This document shows positions 22,327 through 30,661 of a stretch of DNA of 43,439 nucleotides, piece by piece. Source of the stretch: Candidatus Acetothermia bacterium (GTDB lineage: Bacteria > Bipolaricaulota > Bipolaricaulia > Bipolaricaulales > Bipolaricaulaceae); the NCBI GenBank assembly GCA_003563005.1, contig PWTC01000087.1, positions 1 through 43,439 on the forward strand, given 5' to 3'. Within the stretch, counting starts at the first letter, position 1; every line of letters starts with the position of its first letter. Position numbers and translations under genes: made by a program. The notes below the pieces were generated by a model. The model was not told the DNA's origin and did no database searches. It was given only the letters and a program-made list of their open reading frames with translations.

Positions 22327-22589
22327 GGCTCGAGCTGTACCTCCCCGATCAGCCCGTGGGCGCGCATTTTTGCCAGTAGGGCCAGGGCATCGTCTAGATA
22401 GCCGGGGGCGACGAACGCTTTGAAGAGCTTCCGCGCTCCCTGCTCACGATACTCGCGGCGGACGTTGACCCAGCCGTCGGTGGCTGCGAACAGTCCATCC
22501 AGTACGTGCACTGCTTCGTCGCCCGCTTCGACCCAAAGGACTCTGGTTTCGTGGGGTGCCAAGCCTTCAGGGTCTGTCCGATGGGTCAT
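22323..22589 (-). CDS. Small protein, possibly DUF4911-like
   Basis: This 88-residue soluble protein begins MTHRTDPEGLAPHETRVLWVEAG and ends with ARKLFKAFVAPGYLDDALALLAKM and a short strand. The strand-helix-strand pattern suggests a small ferredoxin-like fold such as DUF4911, but I am not sure. The ATG at 22589 has GAGGAGAG 6-13 nt upstream. It overlaps the mazG end by 23 nt and the yqeG start by 4 nt, which supports it as a real gene in a coupled set. Confidence 0.7.
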   Translation of the reverse strand: MTHRTDPEGLAPHETRVLWVEAGDEAVHVLDGLFAATDGWVNVRREYREQGARKLFKAFVAPGYLDDALALLAKMRAHGLIGEVQLEP

Positions 22590-23205
22590 GTGTCTCTCCT
22601 CGCAGCTCATCGAGGTGGGCCCGCAGGGCGAGTTCGGGCTCGACGCGCCATTCGCGTGCCAGAACCGCCACCGCGACGAGCAGTTCGGCGACCCGGTCAG
22701 TGGGGTCCTCGGGCGGTTGCCGGGGCACACCGAGCAGCCGGGCACAGGAATCGACCGTCGGCCCTCCATGGACCTCAAGGTGCTTGCGCAGTGCCAGGAG
22801 GGCCGGACGCTCCAGATCACGACTCGACCCTTCGGAGCGCTTGATCTCGTCCCAGCGAGCTCGTACTTGATCCGCATCCTCGGCACATGCACCGCCGAAG
22901 ACGTGTGGGTGGCGGCGCACGAGCTTCGCCTTCAGCGAGTTCGCCACATCGGCAAGGTCGAATGCGCCGCGCTCCTCAGCGATTCGGGCGTGGAGGCAAA
23001 CCTGTAGCAGCACATCACCGAGCTCGTCCCGCATTTCCCCCGGGTTACCATGGCGGAGCGTCTCCGCCAACTCGTAGGCCTCCTCAAGCAGAAATGGGAC
23101 GAGCGACTCATGGGTCTGAGCACGGTCCCACGGACATCCGTGCGGACCCCGCAGCGTCGCGACCAGCTCCACCAGGGCCTCCAGCGCTTTGGCTGTGCGT
23201 GCCAC
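22567..23205 (-). CDS. mazG: MazG-type nucleoside triphosphate pyrophosphohydrolase
   Basis: This 212-residue protein is an all-alpha NTP pyrophosphatase, which hydrolyses NTPs to NMP and PPi and so removes faulty nucleotides. The family start LVATLRGPHGCPWDRAQTH is clear, followed by the metal site EEAYEL...DELGDVLLQ (EExxE and ExxD). The C-terminal half is shorter and more divergent than in E. coli MazG (about 263 residues). The start is GTG at 23205, with GGAG upstream, 11 nt after the stop of the SurA/TPR gene. Confidence 0.9.
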   Translation of the reverse strand: MARTAKALEALVELVATLRGPHGCPWDRAQTHESLVPFLLEEAYELAETLRHGNPGEMRDELGDVLLQVCLHARIAEERGAFDLADVANSLKAKLVRRHPHVFGGACAEDADQVRARWDEIKRSEGSSRDLERPALLALRKHLEVHGGPTVDSCARLLGVPRQPPEDPTDRVAELLVAVAVLAREWRVEPELALRAHLDELRGETHDPSDRP

Positions 23206-23216
23206 GACCCGCTCCG

Positions 23217-25736
23217 TCAGTCCTCTGACGGTTCTTCCGGCGCTTCCGGATCCTCATCGGGCTCGACCGTGCCGCCCAGGTCCACGAGAAGCTCCCTGAG
23301 TTCGTCGGCGCGGAACGAGGGGTCCTCGTCGTAGATGCGCTGAAGATCGTCACGGGCGCGGCTCTCGTCTCCACGCTCAATATGGATCTGGGCTCGCTGC
23401 CAGAGGGCCTCGTGACCCGCGTGCGTGAGAGGACGCCCGGCGCCCACCCGCGTCTCCTCGCAGGCGACGATCCGCTGGTAGACGAGCAGCCTGTCGGTCT
23501 GCGTGTCGGCGACCTCAAGCGCGCGGTCGTACGCTTCGAGCGCCTTGTCGTACTCCGTCCTGGCGACTTGGGCATCGCCGATCCCAAGCAGCGCGAAGTA
23601 GCTGCCCGGATCTCGCTCCAGGATCGCTTCGTACTGGTCGATCGCCGCACTGTGTTTGTGCTGGTCTCGCAGATATCCGGCCAGCCGGAACCGGGTGTCA
23701 AGATCGTCCGGATCGAGCGCCACGATGCGTCGCGCGATCGTCTCGCGCGCGGCCGCGCCCGGCGCCTGTCGGAGCGCGTGCTGGTATTGCTCGATCGCCG
23801 CATCGACGTCCCCGAGGCCCCGGTAGGCATCGCCAAGCCCGATATATCCATCTTCGCGGTAGGGCTGCAGGCGCACCACGTCTCGGAATGCGCGCCGGGC
23901 ATCCTCCCATCGCTCGAGCGCGGCGAACGCCTGCCCTCGCTTGAGCTGGACGTCGGCTGAGGGAGACCTGCGATGCACCGTGTCATAGCGGGCGAGTGCG
24001 CCCTCGGGGTCGCCCTCGGCCATGAGCAGATCCCCCATCAGCATGAGGACGACGGCATCGTCGTGCTCTTCGATCAGTCTCGTCAGCAGAGGGCGCGCCT
24101 CTTCCAGGTCGCCGTCCCGCACGAGCGCCTCGGCGAGCTTCACCTGGATCGCCCGGCTTCCGGGTTGGAGCTCCAGGGCCTCGCGGTAGTGCGTCGCAGC
24201 CCGGCCGTAAAGGCCCTGTGCCATGGCCAGGTCGGCCAGCCCCGCGTGCGCAGGGGCGAACTCCGGGTCGCGTTCCAGCACTTGGCGGTACTCCCGCTCG
24301 GCTTGGGCGTACTCGCCACGTTCGGCGTACTGGGTGGCCATCCGATAGCGTGCCTGCACGTTGTGGGGATCCAGCCGGAGCACACGTTCGTAGGCGGACG
24401 CATCGGCTTCGCCCGTCTCCAAGAAGGCGAGGTGGGCCTCCAGCGCCTTCGCCGCGTAGCGCTCTTGTTGTGCAGCGAGTTCTGCGAGTTCCGCCTGTTG
24501 TTCGTCAGTGAGCTCCTCGAGGGCCTCCAGCTCACCGCGGCGGGCGTCGAGCTGTGCCCGAAGCGCCTCCCACATGCGCCCGAGGTAGAAGTCCACGTAG
24601 AGATCGCGCGTGGTGCCCTCTTCCTTTGCCTGCTGGAGTATCTCGATGGCGCGCGCTTTGTCGTCACGATGACGGACGAACGCGTGCAGCACAGGTTCGC
24701 GGACGATCGGGTCTGCTTCTGCGCGCTTGGCCCGGTACCACTCGTCCCAGGCGCGGGACTCCCTCTCGCGCACGAGCCCCTCGCGCACTTCGTCGCGGAC
24801 CTCCGCGAGCGACCGCACTTCCTCCTCGCGTCGCTCCAGGAGCTCGATCACGTGGTAGCCGTCGTCTTCAGAGACCAGGCTTACTTGGCCCACGGCCATA
24901 TCGAAGGCCACCCGATCTACTTGGGCCGGCAACCCCGAGTTCCCAAGCGTGAATAGCTCCGTCTGGCCTCCCTGTTCGCGTGTCTGCTCATGAAGGGAGT
25001 GCTCCTCTGCGAGCGCCGTCCAGTCGGCGTCTGGCTGGCGCACTTCCTCCAGGAGCCTGTCGGCCAGGGCGGCGTCCTCCACGAGGATATGGGCGATGCG
25101 TACCTTCTCCGGTTCCTCCACGTACTGGGAGCGGGTTTCCTCGTAGTGCGCGGCGATCTCCTCCTGGGTCGGCTCGATCGCGCCCACGACCGCGCGGCGC
25201 AACGCGTCCTCACGCAGCTCTCGCTCCACACTCTCTCGGAGGGAGGCCTTGTAGGCCTGCAGGGACATGCCCTGCGCCGCGAGGATCTGCTCCAGCCGGG
25301 CCTCGTCGCCGTCGACCTGTTCCAGCACCTGCTGATACCGTGCTGCCGTCGCATCGTCAAGCTGCCCACGGGGCACCGAGATGCGTAGAGCGCGTGCTTC
25401 TCGGCCGATGATGGCCTGTCGGATCAGGCCTTCTGCGGCCTCGGCGCGCAGCTCCTGCATTCGAAAGACGCCATCCGAACCTCGTAGCTCGGCAGCGAAG
25501 TCCATGCCGAACATCTCGTAGAGTTGAGTGTAGTAGTTCACAAGGTTCTGGTACGCGTTGAACACCTGTTCGCGGGTGAAGTCCTGCCCCGCCACCGACA
25601 CCATGATCTCCTCGGGCGTCCCGGGCTGCGCAGGGCTGAGCCACTGGAACAGGCCGACGGCCACGCTTCCAAGCACGAATCCGGCCACCACGATCCAGAT
25701 GATGGCACTCCGGTAGCGATGCAAGAAACTGTTCAT
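23217..25736 (-). CDS. SurA/PpiD-type peptidyl-prolyl isomerase with TPR array
   Basis: This 839-residue membrane-anchored protein has one helix (about residues 10-34), then a SurA_N/PpiD-like chaperone region (about 45-205, starting VSVAGQDFTREQVFNAYQNLV). A PPIC parvulin domain follows (about 215-312, VRIAHILVED ... GYHVIELLERR). The second half is a long array of TPR repeats (about 440-815), for example ARYRMATQYAERGEYAQAEREYRQ-type units, and then an acidic tail. It probably folds and escorts exported proteins; the TPR part adds a large interaction surface. The fusion is unusual. The ATG overlaps the TGA of the AtpZ-like gene (ATGA). The PPIase active-site residues look only partly conserved. 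Confidence 0.88.
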   Translation of the reverse strand: MNSFLHRYRSAIIWIVVAGFVLGSVAVGLFQWLSPAQPGTPEEIMVSVAGQDFTREQVFNAYQNLVNYYTQLYEMFGMDFAAELRGSDGVFRMQELRAEAAEGLIRQAIIGREARALRISVPRGQLDDATAARYQQVLEQVDGDEARLEQILAAQGMSLQAYKASLRESVERELREDALRRAVVGAIEPTQEEIAAHYEETRSQYVEEPEKVRIAHILVEDAALADRLLEEVRQPDADWTALAEEHSLHEQTREQGGQTELFTLGNSGLPAQVDRVAFDMAVGQVSLVSEDDGYHVIELLERREEEVRSLAEVRDEVREGLVRERESRAWDEWYRAKRAEADPIVREPVLHAFVRHRDDKARAIEILQQAKEEGTTRDLYVDFYLGRMWEALRAQLDARRGELEALEELTDEQQAELAELAAQQERYAAKALEAHLAFLETGEADASAYERVLRLDPHNVQARYRMATQYAERGEYAQAEREYRQVLERDPEFAPAHAGLADLAMAQGLYGRAATHYREALELQPGSRAIQVKLAEALVRDGDLEEARPLLTRLIEEHDDAVVLMLMGDLLMAEGDPEGALARYDTVHRRSPSADVQLKRGQAFAALERWEDARRAFRDVVRLQPYREDGYIGLGDAYRGLGDVDAAIEQYQHALRQAPGAAARETIARRIVALDPDDLDTRFRLAGYLRDQHKHSAAIDQYEAILERDPGSYFALLGIGDAQVARTEYDKALEAYDRALEVADTQTDRLLVYQRIVACEETRVGAGRPLTHAGHEALWQRAQIHIERGDESRARDDLQRIYDEDPSFRADELRELLVDLGGTVEPDEDPEAPEEPSED

Positions 25737-25984
25737 CCTTCGTCGTCACCCCCGTCGTCCCTCAGGACGCTCACGATCATCCGGCCAGCGGCCCACAGCC
25801 CACTGGCCAACCCGAACAGAATGCCCACCAGTCGACCAGCTCGGCCGTCGGTGAGTGAGTCAACCCCGTATCCGATTCCATAACCCACAAGCGCGCCGCC
25901 CACAACGGTCAGGCCGAGCTGGCTGATCAACCCTGCCGTCCGCGCGATCTGAAGCCAGGGGCTAGATCCCTTCCCGTTCTTCAG
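25733..25984 (-). CDS. AtpZ/AtpI-like small membrane protein, CTG start proposed
   Basis: This 83-residue protein has two membrane helices: LISQLGLTVVGGALVGYGIG, and VGILFGLASGLWAAGRMI after a short GYGVDSLTDGRAG loop. It matches AtpZ/AtpI-type proteins, which in ATP synthase operons help assemble the c-ring or carry magnesium. No ATP synthase genes are in the window. The frame has no ATG, GTG or TTG near the start of homology. CTG at 25984 lies 8 nt after a perfect AAGGAGG, which makes CTG the best start. It overlaps the spoVS end by 23 nt and the SurA/TPR start by 4 nt. Confidence 0.72.
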   Translation of the reverse strand: MKNGKGSSPWLQIARTAGLISQLGLTVVGGALVGYGIGYGVDSLTDGRAGRLVGILFGLASGLWAAGRMIVSVLRDDGGDDEG

Positions 25985-26291
25985 TGCCGAAGCCTCCTTG
26001 TGGCGTGCTCGGCCGGAGGCGGGCCACGGGCGTGCGCGATCGCACGGTGAACCGCAATGCAGTCTTCGTCTCCTCGCCGATCTCCACGTCGGCGAAGGAC
26101 GGGATGAAGTAGAGATCCAGTCCGCTCGGCGCGACATAGCCCCGGGCGATGGCGATGCACTTCACCGCTTGGTTCACCGCCTTGGGGCCGATGGCCTGCA
26201 TCTCGGCGATGCCTTCCTCACGTATCGTGTTGGCCACCGCGCCTGCGGCAGCACTCGGTTCGGAGCCGGATGCGATCTTCAGGATGTTCAC
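25962..26291 (-). CDS. spoVS: Stage V sporulation protein S (SpoVS)
   Basis: This 109-residue small Alba-like protein begins MNILKIASGSEPSAAAGAVANTIREEG, with QAIGPKAVNQAVKCIAIARGY and LYFIPSFADVEI, closely matching SpoVS (about 86 residues). In Bacillus it affects sporulation and septation, but it is widespread in non-sporulating bacteria. Here it has a C-terminal extension of about 22 residues, whose codons overlap the AtpZ-like gene's ribosome site and start. The start is GTG at 26291 with GGGAGG upstream. It follows rny by 16 nt, as in Firmicutes, where rny and spoVS are also neighbours. Confidence 0.93.
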   Translation of the reverse strand: MNILKIASGSEPSAAAGAVANTIREEGIAEMQAIGPKAVNQAVKCIAIARGYVAPSGLDLYFIPSFADVEIGEETKTALRFTVRSRTPVARLRPSTPQGGFGTEEREGI

Positions 26292-26307
26292 ATCGCCTCC
26301 CTCGTGT

Positions 26308-27828
26308 CTAGTGAGCTGTCTCCACGTACTGCGCCTGCCGTATGACGGTCACTTTGATCTCTCCAGGGTACTGGATCTGTTCCTCGATTTGCCTGGCGAT
26401 ATCATACGCCAGCTTGGCGGCCACCTCATCGGTGGTCTTCTCAGGACGCACCATCCCCCGGCCCTCCCTGCCGGCCTGTACTGCGAAGGCTTCCTTCACC
26501 TGGCCGTACGCACGGCACAGCCGTTCCAGGTCCTGCAGGCGCTGGATATAGCGTTCGTAGGTCTCCTTGCGTGCCCCCGGCCGTGCCGCGGACAGGGTGT
26601 CCGCAGCTTGGATCAGCACGGCGGTGATCGTTCCGGGCTCGACATTCTCGTGATGCGAGGCGATGGCGTTGACGATAGCCCACGGTTCACCGTAACGCCG
26701 CGCCAGGTCCGCGCCGATCAAGGCATGAGGACCCTCCACGTCGTGATCCACGGCCTTCCCGATGTCGTGCAGGATGCCTGCACGCTTTGCTGGCTCCGGA
26801 TCGATGCCGATCTCCTCGGCCAGCAGACGGCTCAGGTGGCACACCTCCAGTGAGTGCTGCAGTTGGTTCTGGCCGTAGCTGGTGCGGAACTGGAGCCGCC
26901 CGACGAGAGCGGTCAGTTCCGGCGAGAGGGTCACTCCCGCCTCGAAAGCCGCATCTTCACCATACTTCCGCATGTCCGCTTCGATGCGCTCTTTGGATTT
27001 GCGGACTTTCTCCTCTATGTGTGCGGGGTGGATGCGCCCGTCTTCGACGAGCCGCTCCATGGCCAGACGGGCAACCTCACGCCGCACGGGGTGGAACGAT
27101 GAGAGCACGACGACCTCGGGCGTGTCGTCCACCAGAACCTCGACGCCGGTCAGGGCTTCGAACATGCGGATGTTGCGGCCCTCTCTGCCGATGATGCGGC
27201 CTTTGAAATCGTCGGATGGTATGGGCACCGCTGTGACCGTCGCCTCTTCGGCGTGTTCGACGGCATACCTCTGCACCGCAGTGGCGAGGATCCTTCTGGC
27301 GCGGCGCTCGGCTTCCTGTTTCGTTCGGCGTTCGACCTCTGCGATCTTGCGGGCGTAGTGCCGTTCGGACTCCGCTTCCACCAATTTGAGCAGGTATTCC
27401 TTGGCTTCCTCTTGGTTCATGCCGGCGAGGCGTTCCATGAGCGTCTGCTGCTCGGTGAGCAGCTGGCGTCCCTTGTCCATCATCTTGTGAAGCTCGGCTT
27501 CGTCCTTGCGCAGGGACTCCTCAACGTCTTCGAGGTGCTCGCTGCGCTTGATGAGACGTTCCTCGCGCTGGAGAACCCGCTCTTCGAGCTGGGTCAGCTC
27601 CGTCTCTTTGCGTCGAAGTCGGTCCTCCTCGCGTGCGCGGGCCTCTTGGATCTCCTGCTGTGCAGTGAGTAGGGTCTCACGACGTAGGCGCTCGGCCTCT
27701 TCGCGTGCCGTGTCCAAGATGGCCTCGGCGCGGCGGCCGAGCATGCGGTTGCGCAACTCCACGATCAAGATTCCGCCGGCAAGCCCCAGGAGAAGCGTGA
27801 TCAGCGCGATCAGGATGTTCGTAAGCAC
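26308..27828 (-). CDS. rny: Ribonuclease Y
   Basis: This 506-residue membrane-anchored endoribonuclease starts mRNA decay. Its domains in order are an N-terminal helix (3-24), a long coiled coil (30-195), a KH domain with GRIIGREGRNIRM (210-222), and an HD domain with catalytic HDIGKAVDHD (354-363) and SHHENVEP. Length and layout are normal. The start is GTG at 27828 with GGGAGGGTGA 8 nt upstream. Its promoter lies at the end of the RND transporter gene. It heads the operon rny-spoVS-atpZ-surA/TPR-mazG-small ORF-yqeG. Confidence 0.97.
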   Translation of the reverse strand: MLTNILIALITLLLGLAGGILIVELRNRMLGRRAEAILDTAREEAERLRRETLLTAQQEIQEARAREEDRLRRKETELTQLEERVLQREERLIKRSEHLEDVEESLRKDEAELHKMMDKGRQLLTEQQTLMERLAGMNQEEAKEYLLKLVEAESERHYARKIAEVERRTKQEAERRARRILATAVQRYAVEHAEEATVTAVPIPSDDFKGRIIGREGRNIRMFEALTGVEVLVDDTPEVVVLSSFHPVRREVARLAMERLVEDGRIHPAHIEEKVRKSKERIEADMRKYGEDAAFEAGVTLSPELTALVGRLQFRTSYGQNQLQHSLEVCHLSRLLAEEIGIDPEPAKRAGILHDIGKAVDHDVEGPHALIGADLARRYGEPWAIVNAIASHHENVEPGTITAVLIQAADTLSAARPGARKETYERYIQRLQDLERLCRAYGQVKEAFAVQAGREGRGMVRPEKTTDEVAAKLAYDIARQIEEQIQYPGEIKVTVIRQAQYVETAH

Positions 27829-27874
27829 GCTTTGTCACCCTCCCTGGGCATCGTTGTAGCCTGTAGGATGCCTC

Positions 27875-27903
27875 ACTTTAGTCCCCACGCCGCCGCCGCT
27901 CAA
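27875..27903 (-). promoter_or_regulatory. rny promoter overlapping the upstream stop codon
   Basis: On the minus strand TTGAGC (27903-27898), 17 nt, TAAAGT (27880-27875). The TAA of the -10 box is the stop codon of the RND transporter gene (27880-27878). The RNA leader would be about 40 nt and include the GGGAGGGTGA ribosome site. Confidence 0.65.
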
Positions 27904-30661
27904 CCCAGAGGCTGGCAGCCGGCAGGACGAAGATGCTCCCGAGCAGAGTGAATCCTAGGCCAACCAGGGCGGATATTCCCAGGAGCCGCAAGCCCGGGGT
28001 CTGGGCGGCCAGCAGGGCGCCGAACACCATCATGGTGGCCACAGCAGTGACTGCAGTGGGGACCGCCGAGGCCGCCGCGCCGCGCGCGACGCTCCCGGGT
28101 CCGCCGGATCGCTCTTCCTCGATGCGGTGGAGGATGTGGATTGCGCTGTCCACACCGAGTCCGATCAGAAGAGGTGAAACGACGATGTTGGTGAAGTTGA
28201 ACGCGATACCGAGCGTGTACATCCCGGCGAGCATCCACACGTAGCCGATGACGAGCGGCATGAGCGCCAGCGCGGCTTCCCGAAGGTTGCGGAAGCTGCG
28301 CCACACGGCGAGAGCGATGAACAACGCGGCGAGCGCAGTGGAGAGAGCGAAATCACGCTTCATGTGGCCCTCGAGGTGAACCGTGATCTCCTGAAGGCCG
28401 AAGTAATCGACATTGAGGGTACGGGTCCAACGGATGAACTCCTCGATGGCCGCGGTACCCGAGAGCCCTGTGTGCATCAGCACACGCATTACGTACCGAC
28501 CCTTAGGTGTGTAGTACTGGCTCCGAAGCTCTGCCGGCAGCACATCGACCAGCTGGCGGATCATCTCGGACTCGGGTGGCAGGGCATCTAGCCCGTCGAG
28601 GAACACGCCCACCTCGGCCAGGTCTTTCTCCAGGGCTTCCATGATGGGGAGCAGCGCGTCGGGCTCGAGGGCGGTCAGGGCATCGCTCAACTGCAGCAGC
28701 CCGGAAGTGCTTCCGGACACCGCCTCGGCCGCGTCGCCCCAACCTCCCAGCACGGCGCGCAGTTCCAGTTGGGAGAGCTGCCGCACGACTGTGTCCAGCT
28801 GAGCAAGGATGTCGTCCAGCTGTGCCAGATCTGTCTGCAACGCGGCCATCGCTCCTGTGACGTCACGAATGGGCAGGTCGGCGAGCGACGCGCGTCCTCG
28901 GAGAAGCTCCTGGGGCAACAGGTTGCGGATGGAGCGGACGGCGCGTACCTCCTCGCGCTCTGCCATCAGGCCCTCGAGGTTCTGGAGTTGATCCGGCGAA
29001 TCGGCGAACAGGACGAAGTACTCGCCGAATTGAAGCTCGAGCTCGAATTCCTCCACGATCTCCTCGGCTGCGGCGCGTGCCCGCGTCGGCGGCGCCAGTT
29101 CTGCCGAGGTGAAGCGGAACTGAACCTGCGTGGCCTGGTAGAGGAGGGCCAGGGTCAGCATGAGGAAGAGACTTACCAGGACACGACGCTGCACGAGCAG
29201 ATGTGTGTACATGGTGTGGAGTCCCCTCTGTCCCCGAGGCACGGACTCCCTGAACCGTTTCTTGAACGTCACATAGGCGAGCGTGATCATCGATGGGGTG
29301 AGCAGCACCGCTGTCAGATAGGTGAGTGCTGTGCCCACCACCATGATGATGCCCATCTCGGCCAGCGCAGTGGAACGCGACACGAGCAGGGACAGGAACA
29401 CGATGCCGGTGGTCAGAGCAGCGGTGAGCGAGGCGTCGCCCTTGGAGTAGATCGCCTTAGCGCAGGCCGCGCCGACCGAACGCCCCCCCGCGCGCTCCTC
29501 TGCGTAGCGCGCCAGCAAGTGCACGGTGAAGTCGATGCCGTAGCCCAGGACGAGCGCAGGGAGGAAAGCGGTCACCAGGTTGAAGCCTCCGACTGCGAGC
29601 TTGGCCCATGCCATGGTGAACAGCGCAGAAACCAGCATGGGAACGAGTGCTACCAGCGTGAGGAACAGGCTTCCGAACATGAGGAGGAGCAGTACCAGCA
29701 CAGCTGCCGAGGCGATCATCGTGGTCACCAGCATGTCGTTTCGGATGACCTGGTCCATTTCGGCTACCGTGGCGTAGGAGCCGGCGACCGCTCCCTTCAC
29801 CCCCCACCGGCCGAGGTCCGCCGCACCCGCTGCCTCGGCGACCAGGCGGCTGATCTCGCGGTTGTAGGCCAAGCTCTCGTGTGCGCCCCGGCGGGGCCAG
29901 ACTTGGACGATGAGGCGGCTGTAGTCGCGTGCGAAGAGAGGCTCGCCGTCGTCCTCGGGGGGGGGGCGCTCGCGGACGGCGCGGATGAGCTGTGCCGCTT
30001 CGCTGAGCAGGGGCTGCACATCGGGAAGCACCCCCAGAGCATCCACCGACCTCCTTCCCGCGCTCACCAGTTCGTCGACGTGGCCGGAAAGCGACAGGAT
30101 CTCCTCCCGTGTGGGCCAGGTTCCGAGGTTCGGACCGACCAGTCCCGCCTCAAGGCCGACCAACCTGCGATCGGGCATCACGGGGAGTTTCTCGATCACC
30201 TCTTCTGCGATCTCCCTTAGGCGTGCCAGCGATTCGGCGTCCAAGATGCGGAATAGCATGAGCTCATCGGGCAGCGAGATTCCTTCGCCCAATCGGTAGG
30301 AGGCCCCGCGAATCTCCTCGTGCTCGAGCTCTTCGATCAGGGCGTCTCCCGCGTCAAACAGCAGCGCGCGGCGCTCCTCCAGCGAAGCAGACGGCGCGTC
30401 CAGCGTCAACACCACGGCCATGTAGTCCACGCCCTCGAGCTCCGCCTGAAGCGCTTCGTAGGTCTCGATCAAGGGATCGTTCTTCGGGAGGAGATCGAGG
30501 TAGTCCGTACGGATGGGCAGGTCCCGGATGTAGAACAAGCTGGCACCCGCAAGCAGGGCCACCACGAGCGCTACCGCCAGCGCCTGGCGACGGGAGAGGT
30601 AGATGATCCCGTCCAGGAACCGATGGCGGGGGGGGCGGCGCTCAGTTGGTCTGGACTTCAT
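27878..30661 (-). CDS. RND-superfamily (MMPL-type) transporter
   Basis: This 927-residue protein has the duplicated RND layout. A first membrane helix (about 28-48) precedes a large extracytoplasmic loop and a block of five helices (about 300-470). A second set follows, with a single helix near residue 500, a loop, and a helix block to the C-terminus. RTDYLDLLPKNDPL after helix 1 and GYGIDFTVHLLARYAEE / GLGVDSAIHILHRIEEE, with the proton-relay Asp, are typical of MMPL/hopanoid-exporter-like proteins. It may move lipids or hydrophobic molecules. It starts with ATG at 30661, overlapping the nusA end by 20 nt, so it belongs to the rimP-nusA operon. Confidence 0.93.
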   Translation of the reverse strand: MKSRPTERRPPRHRFLDGIIYLSRRQALAVALVVALLAGASLFYIRDLPIRTDYLDLLPKNDPLIETYEALQAELEGVDYMAVVLTLDAPSASLEERRALLFDAGDALIEELEHEEIRGASYRLGEGISLPDELMLFRILDAESLARLREIAEEVIEKLPVMPDRRLVGLEAGLVGPNLGTWPTREEILSLSGHVDELVSAGRRSVDALGVLPDVQPLLSEAAQLIRAVRERPPPEDDGEPLFARDYSRLIVQVWPRRGAHESLAYNREISRLVAEAAGAADLGRWGVKGAVAGSYATVAEMDQVIRNDMLVTTMIASAAVLVLLLLMFGSLFLTLVALVPMLVSALFTMAWAKLAVGGFNLVTAFLPALVLGYGIDFTVHLLARYAEERAGGRSVGAACAKAIYSKGDASLTAALTTGIVFLSLLVSRSTALAEMGIIMVVGTALTYLTAVLLTPSMITLAYVTFKKRFRESVPRGQRGLHTMYTHLLVQRRVLVSLFLMLTLALLYQATQVQFRFTSAELAPPTRARAAAEEIVEEFELELQFGEYFVLFADSPDQLQNLEGLMAEREEVRAVRSIRNLLPQELLRGRASLADLPIRDVTGAMAALQTDLAQLDDILAQLDTVVRQLSQLELRAVLGGWGDAAEAVSGSTSGLLQLSDALTALEPDALLPIMEALEKDLAEVGVFLDGLDALPPESEMIRQLVDVLPAELRSQYYTPKGRYVMRVLMHTGLSGTAAIEEFIRWTRTLNVDYFGLQEITVHLEGHMKRDFALSTALAALFIALAVWRSFRNLREAALALMPLVIGYVWMLAGMYTLGIAFNFTNIVVSPLLIGLGVDSAIHILHRIEEERSGGPGSVARGAAASAVPTAVTAVATMMVFGALLAAQTPGLRLLGISALVGLGFTLLGSIFVLPAASLWVERRRRGD

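Noticed and set aside
28769-30220. 483-codon plus-strand frame within the RND transporter gene
   Set aside because: Low-complexity, Glu/His/Arg/Gln-rich shadow of the opposite strand; the minus-strand gene has clear transporter motifs.
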